Of a stretch of 64,000 nucleotides of DNA, positions 14,103 to 26,741 are shown in pieces. Below the pieces are notes generated by a model. It saw nothing but the letters and a program-made list of their open reading frames with translations. It was not told the DNA's origin and searched no databases. The stretch is from Hyperoplus lanceolatus (lineage: Eukaryota > Chordata > Actinopteri > Uranoscopiformes > Ammodytidae). Position 1 is the first letter of the stretch, and every line of letters begins with the position of its first letter. The DNA lies in assembly GCA_026929865.2 (NCBI GenBank), contig CM049398.1:23515001-23579000 (forward strand), given 5' to 3'. A program made the translations under genes and the position numbers.

Positions 14103-15185
14103 GAAGGTGGGGTGATTTGTGCAACTTTTTACTCAAAGTGATTTTAAAGTGAGGCCTTGACAGTTATGTCTCCAACTCAAATATGTACATATATTTCAGG
14201 ATGTTGTGCATCCCTGGCAATAAAAACTTTGGATCTGGAATAAACTGTTTAAGAAATATAGCTTTCGGAAAAAAAGTTGTCTTTGTCATTGTGTCACAAT
14301 GACAAAGTCACCATCATCATCTTTCTGGCCATCTGAACTCTCATCAGTGGTGTCGTTAAGTGGAATTGAGATGTCACTCTCTCCTGAGCTACTGTAGACT
14401 ATCACTTTCTTTTGGTGACCAGCGTATACAGCCATGCCACTGGCACAACTCTCAGAAATGTACTTTGCACTAGTTGCTCCGTGCTTGTGGAACCAACTGC
14501 CACCTGACAAATGTGTTCCCCCTACATTTCTGCCTTTAAATCAAGGCTCAAAACCCATATGTACACCCTGGTGTTTCCTCCCCATTAACCTCTGCACTAC
14601 TTACTTACCTCTGCACTACTATCTGTGTTTATGTGGATGTATGGGCTTTACGTCTTTTATTTTGGTTATTGTTATTTTACCTTCATTGTTTACCTACTGA
14701 ATGCACTATGTACAGCACTTTGGACAGTGCAAACTGTCATAAATGTGCTTATATAAATACATTTTACTTACTTACTTACTTATAACTCACCCAGGCCCTT
14801 GCGCACAAATCACCCCATCCCCAGAATTTTGGATAATAGGCATGATGCAGCAATTTAGGGTTGACATTGTGCTAACTATATAGACTCAAAGTGTAGCATA
14901 CCAAAGCACTAAAACATGTGTCAAATGTTTTCAAACGTGTCTATAATTGTTCAGACACAATAATCAAAAAACCTTGATCATGGAAATTTTACTTTGAAAG
15001 GCAAAACACAGTTTTTTGAGCTTAAATGTGCTTATATCTTATTCCTTGTGTCTCCCTTCTTTACAGGATGAGTCAAATGGATGGCTCTTCTTAAATATGT
15101 GGTCACATTTCCAATTTCTTCCACGGTTTTCTAGAAACAAGGGGTTTTGCAACTTCCAAAATGCACAAATCACCCCACCTTCCCC
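14100..15185. mobile_element. 1086-bp DNA transposon with TA flanks, hosting a LINE tail
   Basis: Both ends carry the same 24-bp inverted repeat without mismatch (14100-14123 and 15162-15185), beginning GGGGAAGGTGGGGTGATTTG. Both ends are flanked by TA, within (AT)n on each side. TA target duplication is the rule for Tc1/mariner/pogo-type elements, so this assignment is possible but not proven. The AT arrays make the target duplication itself ambiguous. A relic of the terminal motif also appears inside (CACAAATCACCCCATCCCC, near 14802-14822). On the minus strand about 14290-14460 reads as an acidic, serine-rich tail (…SSSGESD…TTDESSDGQKDDDGDF) that may be the end of a transposase. The middle is interrupted by an L2-like LINE 3' end. 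Confidence 0.8.
14455..14780 (+). mobile_element. L2/Rex1-like LINE 3' end, nested
   Basis: The + strand reads LVAPCLWNQLPPD followed, with frame decay, by residues like those that end many L2-group LINE second ORFs (the W-N-x-L-P motif). It is followed by a tail with ACAGCACTTTGG, TGTGCTTATATAAATA and a terminal (TTAC)n run at about 14761-14782. This tail form is typical of L2-group LINEs. The copy is strongly 5'-truncated and lies inside the inverted-repeat element at 14100-15185, so it inserted after that element. The exact left edge is uncertain. Confidence 0.65.
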
Positions 15186-15204
15186 TATATATATATATAT
15201 AAAA

Positions 15205-16323
15205 TGTTTTTTGTTTTATTTTTATTTTCTGTAACAGTAACTGTGTATCTGAATCCGAATTTGATGAAAATGGGGGCGGGACCTGATAAGCCTTTGGCTT
15301 CTTCCGTCTCCCTTCGGACAACACAAAGTATGATGCAGAGCCGGCCCAAGCCTTCAGGGGGCCCTAAGCGAAATATGATTAGGGGGCCCCTCTCCAATGT
15401 TAGCGCTGCTGAAACTCTAGATCTTTGTTAAATATCATTCACACACCCAGTGTTTTCCGCTAGTGCCTCCACTGTGCGGCTGTGCAAAAATATTAGACAG
15501 CCGAGATTCAGACCCTCCTAGGGGGGTCCGGGGGTATGCCCCCCCGTGAGATTTTTTTTTAACTTTTTTAAAGTGAAATGCATGAATCTGGTGCACTTTG
15601 AGAGGAAAATTAAGAGGCTAAATCTGAGAAATCTTGTGTGAACAAATAATTTGGAGACACTGGGTCAGATGAATTAGAAACTATTGAAGAAGGACACATG
15701 GATTTTCCATAAAAAATATTAATATAAAATAAAATATTATGGGTTGGGCATGGAGCTCTTTTTCTTTTACGGGACATATTTCTCTGTAATATAGTGAATG
15801 CATTTAAATGCATTGTGAGGAACGAAGCAGAAGAACTCTGTTATCCAGCTACTGTATCTTTTTTTCCACAGACAAGGCTGACATAGGCTATAGACTATAC
15901 ACATGGATGCATGGGCAACTGAGGGCAGCCCCATTTCCAATTGTTTTTAAATAAACTCAATACACACTGTGCATGGATGTGAACGTGACATGATCAGATA
16001 ATTTCGGATTTCCTCCGAGATGAACTGATTACATTTTTAGGCTATTAATTATCTAGACCAAAACATTGTATTCCTTTTTTTGTATGATAACTCACATTTG
16101 CATAGTATGATGTTAATATCAAACACACAAACTAAAAAAAAAAAAAAAAAAAAAAATTTTTTTTTTTTTTTTTTTTTAGGGGGCCCCCCAGGCAGTCGGG
16201 GGCCCTAAGCGGCCGCTTTGTTCGCTTATGCCTCGGGCCGGCTCTGGTATGATGTATGAATATTTGCAAGAGAAAATTGTGTATTGTGTGGAATTGTCCG
16301 AAAGAACAATAAATAAATAAAAT
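15205..16323 (+). mobile_element. LINE 3' tail split by a hAT insertion
   Basis: Bases 15205-15335 and 16255-16323 together match the 3' end of the LINE at 33110-34156. Shared blocks are GGGGGCGGGAC, GATAAGCCTT, GGCTTCTTCCGTC, CCCTTCGG and, after the interruption, TTGTGTATTGTGTG, AATTGTCCGAAAGAA and a terminal (AAAT)n. Only the non-coding tail is present. The interruption is the hAT element at 15336-16246. Confidence 0.8.
15336..16246. mobile_element. 911-bp non-autonomous hAT element
   Basis: It begins CAGAGCCGGCCC and ends with the exact reverse complement GGGCCGGCTCTG. It is flanked by a perfect 8-bp duplication GTATGATG (15328-15335 and 16247-16254). The 8-bp duplication and CAGAG-type end are diagnostic of hAT elements. 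Subterminal GGGGGCCCTAAGCG motifs occur near both ends. No transposase frame is visible, so it is non-autonomous. It carries a run of 20-odd A followed by 20-odd T (about 16134-16177). It sits inside a LINE tail, which dates it as the younger insertion. Confidence 0.93.
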
Positions 16324-16511
16324 GCCTTTTGCAGCATTCATGAATATTAATGTGAATGTTGACTCGGCTTAAGTCGTTATAATTGTGTCCAGGCCAAGTA
16401 GTTATCACGCATGTCCCTACTTGATGCAGTAGATTACAACACATGTCCCCTCATCGTGTATCTTTATTTTCTTGCTGGTATCAACACTTGTTTCTACCAT
16501 GTGTTCTCTAT

Positions 16512-16557
16512 CTTTCTCTCTCTCTCTCTCTCTCTGTCCCTCTCTCTCTCTCTCTCA
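16512..16557. repeat. (TC)n microsatellite
   Basis: TC units with one GTCCC interruption. Confidence 0.9.
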
Positions 16558-16763
16558 CTATCTGTCTCACTGATTGCTCTCCCTCTACGTGCCTCTCAGG
16601 CTTGCCTCTCCACCTCTCTCTGCAGCCTTCTCTCACTTCTCTAATGAGACTGTGTTACACAGGCATTTAGAAAAACCTCCTCTGCTAATTACATGACAAG
16701 CATCTCGTTCTGGGACACTAATGAAGAGGAATAGTGAGCGTTAGACGCCACTGGAGTGTCGGT

Positions 16764-16890
16764 GCTGTGTGTGTGTGTGTGTGTATGTGTGTGTTTGTGT
16801 GTGTGTGTGTGTTTGTGTGTGTGTATGGGGATGGGAGGGGGTCAAGCTGGCCACTGGGTGGGGTGTGTGTGTGTGTGTATTTGTGTGCGC
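16764..16890. repeat. Compound (TG)n tract
   Basis: Two (TG)n arrays with TTTG/TATG interruptions are separated by about 40 bp of G-rich unique sequence. Confidence 0.88.
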
Positions 16891-19534
16891 GCACATGTGT
16901 GTATTTTGGGGGAGTATTCTGGCGCCAGTCCAGCAGCTTATCAACCGGGACATGTTGGACTCAGCATCTCATTCTCTCCCTCCCTAATCATCTTCCTTTT
17001 TTCATCTTACTACACTCTCATCTTGTTTTTTCCTCATAAAAGACCGGCGTAAGGTCATTATTTAGCCAAGCAATGTTAGCTTCACACAAGAAGGTATACG
17101 TTTTGAAAAGTGTTGATCTCTAAGTCTTTGAAGTATGACAGACAATGCATGCAAATCTATGGTCTGCTACTGCTCGCTGTCCCGGCTTTTCTTTTTTTTT
17201 CTTGTTGCAATGTGCAGCATTAGACAGCCAAATCGGTTGGTTCTCGGCACGCCATTAATTAAACACAACATTGACTTACAAAAGCCAGTATGTGCACACA
17301 CATAGCCTACAGATAAACCCACTCACAGAGGAGACAAAAGAAGAAGGCAAAAGAGCAACCTAGGCACAAATCCAATGACTCAGCGTGTGTTCTGGAGGAA
17401 CTGGTTCTGTCAAGAGGCACACTCGGACAGAAGATCACTGTCCACTATCATCCGTTGTGAAACGCTTGAGAAACACAAACCATCTGGAGGCTAAAGCGCA
17501 CTCTCTCGACCCATCAAATATCGAGGATGTTTGTCTGATTTACAAGGCCTATTTAGGACTGTTTGGACAACTTGGCCGAGGGATTGGTGCTTTAATTAAA
17601 GATAATATCAAAAGCTAATATGGCTCCCAAGACCTTTGCCTCACAGTCAACAGTACAACAAAGTCACAGTTATGTGGGTGAGGGTGAGAGTCCTAACCAC
17701 AAACACTTCTAGATGCATCAAGTCAGGCATGATTCAATGTTCTTTATTTCGCTGACGTTACAGACCCATATTCCCACACTTTCTTTCTGCCGATTCCAAC
17801 AGCAACGCAGGCTTTTTCGGGCCCAAGCCCACCGCGGTGATGGCATATTGATACTGTCATAGAATATTACATCCTCACTTTATTCATTAGAACTGGGCTT
17901 TTATCTAAAAATACCATGGGCAGGGAATAAAACAGAGTTTTCATCTGCAGAAAGATTAGGCCTGTGCTTCTCTCACTGAGCACCACCGCTTCGGAAACAC
18001 TGAGGCCCAAAATAGATTCCCATCTCATAAAGGGCTCCTTCTTTGTAGTCTGCATACAGCAACAACATCTGCAGGGCAGTTTCTATGGGGGGAACAGATT
18101 CGGGCAGGCTATCAAAGAGAGAGGCGATCTCCTGTGAGAAGCGGTGGGCGGAGGACTTCCATATTCATTTTCCTTTTTTATCCCCTCTTGCTCTTTCTCT
18201 CTCTCTCTTACTTCCAAAAATCTGTAGCAATCAGGACGATGCTAATAAAAGACCATTAATATCACCTGTCAGCGCTATCTTTGGAAGATCCAAAAGGAGA
18301 AAATGAGACAAAAGGATTCACAGTCTGGCGCTGCTCATAAAGACGTAGGAAACCAGACTAGGACAGAGAACAGCATGGTTTGACGTATACATCTGATTTA
18401 AATAAAGCTTTGAGATGATAGAAATCCGTCAACATCCAGACAAGACAGGACAACCAAACCCAACCCAAGGGCTACAGGACAGTCCCATATACAATTGTCA
18501 GACCATCGTTGGTTTTGCTCAACTGAAACATTAGGTTTGTGGCATAAGTGTCTCGAAAGCATGCTTTGCTCATTTTGGCCGGACTTAAAGTAAACCAAGG
18601 CTTGAAGGTATTTATCTTATTTGAGTGTTTTCTTCAAGATGTTCCAGGTACCTCAACAAGGGGTTTAAATACATCAGTGTACTGTATGGTGGGATTGTCA
18701 CTTCTAAACAGATGGTAAGGATAAGAACATGACCCCTTTGTGACTCCTGATAATGTATCTTGGGTAGAGAGGTTAAGATCCATGGTCAATATTTTAAACT
18801 ACTGTTGGCTTTAGGCAAGGAACGTGTCATTGAACACTGACAACTATGAAGACAAGTATGGATCGGAGCTATTCAGGTAAAAATGGGCCCATCGCACTAT
18901 AATTCAGAGCCGATGTAGCGTAAATGCAAGAGCACTTTAAGACTTTAGTAAGCAAGTGATGGTGAGGGCCCTTAAACCCCTACAGGTCTTTTTGACTGAT
19001 ACCTTTTTACTGGTTGGAATGGCAAGGCGTTCACTGTCTGTTTAAGGCATAACATGAGCCAGCACACGGGCAGTCAGTTCTCTGATCGGAAAAAGGTGGC
19101 ACCATGATGGGGAGGTGAAAGACAAGTGGGGGGGGGGGGGCAACGGGGGGTGGGCAACGTGATGATAGTGGCTTCATGCGGAGCAGAAGTGTATCGAGGG
19201 CCCTCGCCTTTGAACTGGTGAGCCGGCTAATTGAAACAGCATTGCCGGGGCATCGTCTTGAAGATCTGGACCGCATTCATCCCCCTGCCTTTTATTCAAT
19301 TTTGTCTCATCAGACGAGGGGCGCGTCCCGTGCTTTGCTCTCCACATGGCAATAAGTCATACCCCTCGCCTTTTGCCCTCGACGTGTTGCCCATCTGTGT
19401 CCCCCGGGGGCGCGGAGAGAGATGAGGCCCTACTATACAGAGCGCAGAGGGATTCAGACCAGCTCTGAGAAAATACAGGCTCCCTGCCACTGAGCCCCTT
19501 ATGGTACTTCTTCACGCCTCTCACCTTGGACTTG

Positions 19535-19561
19535 ACCCCCCCCCCCCCCCTCAGCTCTTCA

Positions 19562-19657
<96 letters not shown>
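19535..19657. repeat. C-run and (AC)n microsatellite
   Basis: About 16 C residues, a short TC-rich linker, then about 44 AC units (19570-19657). Confidence 0.93.
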
Positions 19658-19658
<1 letters not shown>

Positions 19659-19818
19659 CCTTACCCCCAGACTTTTAAGATTTACTGTTAAGAGCAGAGG
19701 CTGTCAGAAGGTTTGAACCGTGCACTTTCTAATTCAAACAAATGCTGCGCTGGGGTCACGGATATCACCATGGAGGCGTAAGGTGTTTCAGAAGACTCGC
19801 AAGTGTTGAGTGTTAGGC

Positions 19819-19822
<4 letters not shown>

Positions 19823-19873
<51 letters not shown>
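19823..19873. repeat. (AG)n microsatellite
   Basis: About 25 AG units. Confidence 0.95.
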
Positions 19874-19876
<3 letters not shown>

Positions 19877-20858
19877 GGAAAGAGAGATACTGGAGTTAGG
19901 TAGCAATGCAGCGGAAAGCTTGCAACCTTGCAGTGTGGAGATAAATAAGCAAATAACACGATAAATAAGCAAGTAGATAAACCTTGACATTGGTTATCAG
20001 GTTCCTCTATCTGAGAAGGTGGATGTAGATCTTGTGCTAGTGTGGGGGGGAGGACTTCTCATTTCGCAGAAGAGTGGTCAATGTTTCTGTCATAGCTTTA
20101 ATCAGTGTCGCACATGCATTGGTTGTCGGTTTTGGCTAGAGGTACGAGGTGGAGGATGATATGATAGTCAGTGATACGGGGAAATACATATTCAAGAAGA
20201 AGATTCTTCTGAGGTGCATTCTGGCAAGACCAGGAACGTAATTGATTTGACAACGAGCGTTCTTCAAATGGTTTCGCTTTAGGCTTCTTCGATGCCAGAT
20301 GTTAGAGGTTCACCATGCAGGACAATACATTCAGCAGCCAGAAGACTTTTACCAGCAAAGCAACAATATTTTGCTTTAAGTTTAAACATATCTGTTGACA
20401 GGAATGTCCACCACGCATTGTTGTTTCAGACAAACCTCTACCTGATGTGACACACATACACACACACACACAGATGTTTTCTCAGATGACAGCATCCATT
20501 GTCCTTATCATCACACCCCCACATCATGTGATGTTTTCCTGACCCTATTTCCTGCTTCATTTCTTCAGCGAGACTTTTGGCTTTCTGTCCAGCAGGAAAA
20601 CAAACAAACAAATAAAACAAATTAGCCAACATTTTAAACGGGCCATTTTATCGCAGCATTGCCCCCAGAATCACAATGAAAATATAGATCTTTGTTACTT
20701 AAGGAATGATTCTTAAATGGCACCTGTGTGGTCGCCTTGTGCTACATAAACATCCTAGTTGACTTGACATTGGATAAATATAAGTCGCTCACAGTCACCT
20801 GATTTTGGAATATTGGATCAAAGTGGTTTTATCAGAGGGATGTTAAGACTGGTGTCAT

Positions 20859-20875
20859 ACACACACACACACACA

Positions 20876-20954
<79 letters not shown>
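20859..20954. repeat. (AC)n microsatellite
   Basis: About 48 units with an internal (CACG)n patch at 20876-20895. Confidence 0.93.
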
Positions 20955-20957
<3 letters not shown>

Positions 20958-21119
20958 TACACCCATTATTGACCCTCACGTGGCTCTATCTACACGTCTA
21001 CACTTGTGCCGTGTTGGCTGCATGTGAACCACAACTCCCTGTGGAATCCGAAGACTACAAAGAGAGGGTTGAGAAAAAAATAATAATTTGGAGAGGACCA
21101 CCGTATGATTGAGGGAGGG

Positions 21120-21292
21120 ACTAAAAGTGTGCATGATATTCCTTCCTCCGCGGGACTCGCTGCGAGCAGGTAGACTTCAGCATCTCTGCAGTCCAGGAGC
21201 CCGCTCAGCTGTCACATTCAGCAGCCCACAGCGCGTCCAGTTTACAGGAAACTTCTCTCTCACACACACACACACACACCGCAGAACAGTCG
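21120..21292 (+). other. ets1: Probable non-coding first exon of the long ets1 transcript
   Basis: A GC-richer segment with TTCC/GGAA-type motifs (ATTCCTTCCTCCGCGG) ends in a strong donor, AACAGTCG followed by GTAAGTGC (GT at 21293-21294). The next acceptor fitting the gene is at 22705, just before the long-isoform start codon, so a leader exon ending at 21292 is a natural reading. The start of transcription is not visible, so the left edge is arbitrary. A short (CA)n lies inside the proposed exon at 21261-21279. This is an inference from splice-site quality and position. Spliced cDNA would settle it. Confidence 0.45.
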
Positions 21293-22205
21293 GTAAGTGC
21301 AAAGTTTTATTGTGCAAAACAATTATGAACTGTATATGAAGTGACAGGGTGAGATGATTGTGTGATATTATCGGTACTATAGCGCTCCTTTGATGCATGA
21401 AAGGCGAAAGTGTTGGCTTTGAAAGTTTCTGGTTTTTTCCGTTCAGGAATTCTCATAAAGCGTGCAGCGCCTTTTTTTTAACCTCTTTCTTCTCTGATTA
21501 TTTTTTCGCGACCCTGCCGAAGCAATCAAAATGTCCTGCAATGCAAAATAAAGTTGCTTGCATATTCACCTATTATTTACTATCTATGATATTCACCCAT
21601 TTTTTTAAAATGAAAATTCCCTCGCTCTTTTCGTTTACCTTCACTTTGTGTGGGCTGGGAACTACCTTACAATCGAGGACTCCAAAATATACAATATTAT
21701 TAGCTAATCTATTCATAACAAAATGCTTAAATAGGTCAATATGAATGCTTTGCAGTCTCAAATTAATGTAAAATCATAAATGTAGTGCATGCTTTTGAAT
21801 GACATAACTGATTTTCATATTATGCACTTGTGTATGGGTACTTTTTTTCCTTCTTTTTTTCCTTAAAAACAAGAGCATCTGAATCTATGAGCCGATGAAC
21901 ATCTGCAAGCATTGAGCCTTCTCCTCAGTCTGTCAGCAGCTGCCACAAACTAGATATGCCAAATTGCTTTACATATGAATGTGAGGAGGATGGGACCTGC
22001 CACTGCCCATATACACCATTCCTCCTCTACTCTAATGTAATCCTTGCGCTCAGTTTCGATGCTCTTTTGTTGACGCTGCTTAAATAATGTTAAGTGATAA
22101 GCAGAGTGTGTAGGAGGAGAGGAAAAGGAAGGAGGAAGAGGACGAGGAAGAGGTGAGGCAGAAGAGAGGAGGAGGCATTTGTTGTGCACAAGGAGAAGGG
22201 AGTGA

Positions 22206-22260
<55 letters not shown>

Positions 22261-22705
22261 GAGGGAAATTTTAGGATGTGTGTGTATGGTTTTGCTTCAG
22301 ATTTTTTCCCACCTGAAACAATCTGCACTGTTTACTTTAAATCAAACACATCAAAAACACTCATGTAAACCCCTCTGACCTAAATCAGACAAAGACCCAA
22401 TGTAATGCCATGATATTGTTTTTTGAAAAAAGCCACTAACCGCATCTTAAATTTCTCACTCTCTCCCTCTTCTTTTGCCTTTGTGACCCCCCTTTTCCTC
22501 TCCCTCCCTCCCTTCCTCTGTCTCCCCCTCTCCCAAACACCTACATATACACACGCCAATGATGCACACGCCCACACACATAACATATACCACACACTTG
22601 CACACAGTGTGTATACAGCACGTGATAGATAGGTCTGCTCCACCCCTGCCTGTGGTCTGTGAACGTGTTGATCCCTTCAGCAGACCCTGCTTCTCCTGTC
22701 CACAG
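21293..22705 (+). other. ets1: Probable intron in the 5' leader of long ets1
   Basis: It starts GTAAGTGC and ends TTCTCCTGTCCACAG. It contains an (AG)n microsatellite at 22209-22257 and no recognisable gene. Confidence 0.45.
22209..22257. repeat. (AG)n microsatellite
   Basis: About 24 AG units. Confidence 0.95.
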
Positions 22706-22713
22706 CGTCCGTG

Positions 22714-22782
22714 ATGAGTTACTACATGGATCCAGTTTCGTCCTACCCGGCCCTTCACCCCTGCGACCGTCTGGGCGCAATG
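22714..22782 (+). CDS. ets1: ets1 coding exon, long (p68-type) N terminus, part 1
   Basis: This exon encodes the first 23 residues of the long Ets-1 form, starting MSYYMDPVSSYPALHP. Birds and mammals have a long Ets-1 whose N terminus also starts MSY and is built from separate upstream exons. An acceptor (TCCACAG, AG at 22704-22705) lies 8 nt before the ATG and a donor GTAAGA starts at 22783, so the full exon is 22706-22782. The ATG has a G at -3, an acceptable context. The exon ends in phase 0, and the next exon at 26882 opens in phase 0. The sequence diverges from tetrapod p68, as this N terminus usually does. The assignment rests on start motif, phase and order, and is supported by the better-conserved second part. 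Confidence 0.82.
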
Positions 22783-24359
22783 GTAAGACCTCCCCTCGTA
22801 AATTACCCCAGTGTTAAGGCCTGCTCTTAGCTACCTGCCACACGGCCAAGCCAGGAATGTAAGGGAATGAGCGTGTGAGTGTGTCTGTGTGCATGTGCGT
22901 GTGTGCGTGTGTGTGTGTTAGTTAACTCAGCCACATGGCAGTGCAGGAGTGTGTGAAGGAGCATATGAGCAGTGGGCTCGTTCTTTTGTCAGTTAACAAC
23001 TCTGGATCCCATCACCTCACACTCTATGCGAACATTTCCCCTGTTGAGTTTGGTCCACCTACACCAGAGTTGCACTATAACAGTCTCCGTATATGTACAT
23101 GCTGTTCCTCGTGATTTCGTCAAAAAGTTAGGAAACAGGGCTGTTAAACAAGACGATGTTCCACAAGACTGCAAAATAACCCCATGTGAACTCTTGTATG
23201 GGTTGCACAACCACCAACTGAGCCAAGATGCACTTCTCTTTAGGGAGTAATATTGTAAATATTGAGACCTGTAGGCCTCCAACCTTGCCACTAACCAATC
23301 AAATTGGAGTCAGACCATCTCCAGCTGAATAACACTTTTCTCGGCTAAGCCACCCAGCACATGTCCTTTCGCAGCAGTCTGTTTGCAAGAACACCAAGGC
23401 TCTTAATGCTTTCCAAATGAGAGAGCTGAATACAGAGTCAGAGACAGTTGGGAACATTGGGATTCCTGTCAGATGAGCATCTGAAGGGTGAAGGCCAAGG
23501 AGCGGCAAAATAAATGCCTCTATTTGTATGCAGAGCGCCGGCACATTACGATAAGAGACTGGGGTTATATGCAAATGGAAACCCATCCATGGCCTGATAG
23601 AAAACATAGAAGGATACAGCTCCCCGACTCCTAATTGGCTCAGGTGGTGGGGCTTGCCTTTGAAATTGAGACTACTGTATACCATGGCAGACTTGGTCAA
23701 AAGGTGAAACCGGGTCACCTTTGTAGCTCTATTCTCCTGAATTTACATGAATTATGAGTAAATAGGCAGTGGGGCCCATGGTGTGTGTTTGATTTTTTTG
23801 TATTTGCACTGTCGTTATTGTAGTTTCACAAATACTGTGTGCACAGGACAATGAACACAAAGAAAAAAAAACTGGGCTTTCAAGCAGCCTGTAGCAATTA
23901 AATACCAGAAGCCACATCACTGCACAGATGATCTTCATTAATAAGAAATCATACAAAACTGGCACCCCCACCCCCTCACTGTGGTGCGTTTAACAAAAGC
24001 GGCACATTTTTACAGCACTCTTTCTTGCACAGCTTTGGTTTGGACTTACATGCAGTCAACCTTCTGAATGAGTTTTTCTTCACAAAAAGTGTTCTTCTGA
24101 TGAATATAAACAGCTTCATAGCAACCTACATGATTATGCAAAGGACTAAGGTGTCAAAATCAGCCCCTGGTTCACTCATTCTTCGTACAGTACATAAGAG
24201 ACAATCAGTAGTTTCCTCAAAAATGACTTGACTTGCGCGGCTGTAATGTCTGGGTCTATAAAATGAAAAGCTTCCATTGTGGGATTGACAGCAGAAAGTA
24301 TTACTCTTTTAGTGAATTTTTGAGTAAATGCTATATGGAATTCCCTTTTATCCCAAACC

Positions 24360-24580
24360 TCAGACTCAAGGTGCTTTACAATTTTGCCTCTCATTCGCAA
24401 ACACACTCATACCCTGATGGCAGCAGGCTACCACGCAGGGTGCAGGCCAACCATCGGGAGCAATTTGGGGTCATTGACTCGCCCGAGGCAGGAGGTGGGA
24501 ATTGTGCTGCCAAACCTGTGATCAGTGGACTCCATGCTGAGCCCAAGCCAGCCCTCGTAGGATTGTGCTGTAGAGTGCAT
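24360..24580 (-). mobile_element. Degraded tRNA-type SINE fragment
   Basis: On the + strand, blocks such as AAGGTGCTTTACAAT, ACACTCATACCCTGATGGCAG, ATCGGGAGCAATTTGGGGTC and GTGATCAGTGGACTCC follow the order seen, in reverse, in common fish SINEs with a tRNA-like head. The promoter boxes are decayed. The family is not named with confidence. Confidence 0.55.
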
Positions 24581-26741
24581 AAGATTCACACTCAAATTTG
24601 TGGATAATATAGTGCATTATATAGGAGTGATTTTTAGGCATAGCTTAGGACTTTTGTTTTGGCAGATATTTGAATTGGTTTTTGCAGGAGTTTTTTTTTT
24701 GAGTTTGAAAGCCATTAGTGAACCAACATGCACAGCACCAGAACCCTGGATTGCCCAGCCTTTTATGCTTGTTATTAATAACACCTGTGTTTTTCCTTTG
24801 AACACACAGGTGCATTTGATTACACCTGTCCGCTATGTATACACTGCAAATGATCTCTGGAACACTAGGGGGCATATAATGAAGGAATGACGGATCAAAT
24901 GAATACATAAATATGTGAAAGTACTGTATGTTAACGTGACACATAAGAAAATGAGTCAAATATGAGGTTTATTATGCATACTATTGGGTGAAAGTTTGTT
25001 TTCATATGTGCAGGAGTTTTTATGTTACAATATTGCAAGACTGATGATAATAAAAATATACTATAGGCACAGCATCACATACACAAACCTGTTTGTATAA
25101 ATAGCATAGATACACACACTACAAATTCCATAGAGATCAGTCAGCTCATTTGCATGTCAAGAGGGGACTAGATAATCACACTCGCAGATCCAGCAGGGAG
25201 GAAAATTTAAATCCTACAACTAAGATTGTTGTCTTTTTTAAAATGTTTTATATGTTAACTGTACTGTAATCAATGCATCGAGGCTGATGCCTTTCTTTTG
25301 TTTTATTTTTCTGCTGTGGGTAGCCAATAAAACTACCATAAAAACAGCAATACAATAAAGTAAAATAAAGGCCTGTGTTGGTCAAGATAGAGGTTAAATG
25401 TTAATGTTACTGTAATATGACTCAGACACCTAACTGATTCATATTGCAAACATTAAGACATGCATCTGTAGGTTATGTGGAAATATACAAACATTGACAC
25501 TATGGAAAGTTTGACTCACCTGAGAGCACTACAAGTAATACTACTCTTGAACTGATGGAAGACTTTGATGGTGCCTATGTTATCTCCACTGTTATCTGTG
25601 TCAGTCTATTTGTCTGATCCATAAATAATCCTTGTGGCTCCCTCCATGCCTATCTGCACTGATAGGAGAAGGCAGCGTCCCACGCCTACAAAACTCTAAA
25701 GAACCTTGTGGTCATGTTTACCATCCATAAAGCTGGCTGGCTACTGATAAATGCTGCTGTGCTTAAAAAAGGGGGCCTGTTTATCAGATCTTCAGTCACT
25801 CTGTCAGCCAGTCTAGTCTGTCAGTTACATATGACGTTTAACCCATGACACTCTAACATCACTCTTATAAGAGGCCGACATAGTGGCTAACTGAAACATT
25901 TTCCACAATACATGCTCTTTGAACAGCCAAGCCTTAGCAACATGCACTAGATGAGCATATACTCTAAAAGCACATACCAAGACATTTCTAAAACCTTTTT
26001 AACATGGCAAGTTCAAAAGAATACGCTATTGTGAGAAAAACGTCAATCCCCTGTTCACATCGCTTTCAAACTAAAAATGTCCAACAATATCTATTGAATG
26101 TTTTTGTTTGTTGTCAAGTGAAAGTTTTGATATGCTAAAAATGGCCCAATTGGCTATCTTCTTCCCCCCCACTATCTCTTGTATCCACATAGAATTTCAT
26201 ATCTGTCCCAGTTCCCCCCGCCGAGTTCTGACTTTAGACTTCCCCCCTTGGTGCAACCCCCTTACGTAGACATTTCTGTGATAAGCAGGATAAAAACAAC
26301 ACAGCTAAGATAAACTGAATGAGTCAAATTTAGAACCAAGGGTTATCTGAGACTGTGCAAGAAAACAATGAAAAAAAAGTAGTAAAAAAAAATCCAAGGT
26401 TATACAGTGTCAGCCAAAGCCACTGGATAGTGTTAGTTGTTTTTTTTAGCGCATTCTTTCACTGCACATATCTCAACTGTTTTTTTCTTCTTCTTTGGTG
26501 AACTCATACAAATCTGGCTATTCTAATTTATCGTATTGAAAACACACACACAGATTTGTCTCAAACCAGTAAAACACTGGCAAGTCGCACTGCCCCTCCA
26601 ATAGTTCAAGTGGGATGTTTTGCTTGGAATTCAAGCTGTCCCCGCTGTTGAAATGATTTATTTTACATTTTGAATTCTGTCCTAAACAAAAAAAAAATCC
26701 CTGATAGTTAGCTTGCAATCTTCGTGATAGCTACTGCTATC

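Larger units (their letters stand above)
16330..21119. other. Flanking DNA upstream of ets1, rich in microsatellites
   Basis: No coding exon was recognised. Dinucleotide arrays occur at 16512-16557, 16764-16890, 19570-19657, 19823-19873 and 20859-20954. Unique-looking AT-rich blocks lie at about 17400-18310. Because the probable first ets1 exon is at about 21.1 kb, this should contain the proximal flank of the long-isoform promoter. Confidence 0.5.

Noticed and set aside
23299..23718. 139-codon minus-strand open frame
   Set aside because: No motif or conserved pattern; intronic position.
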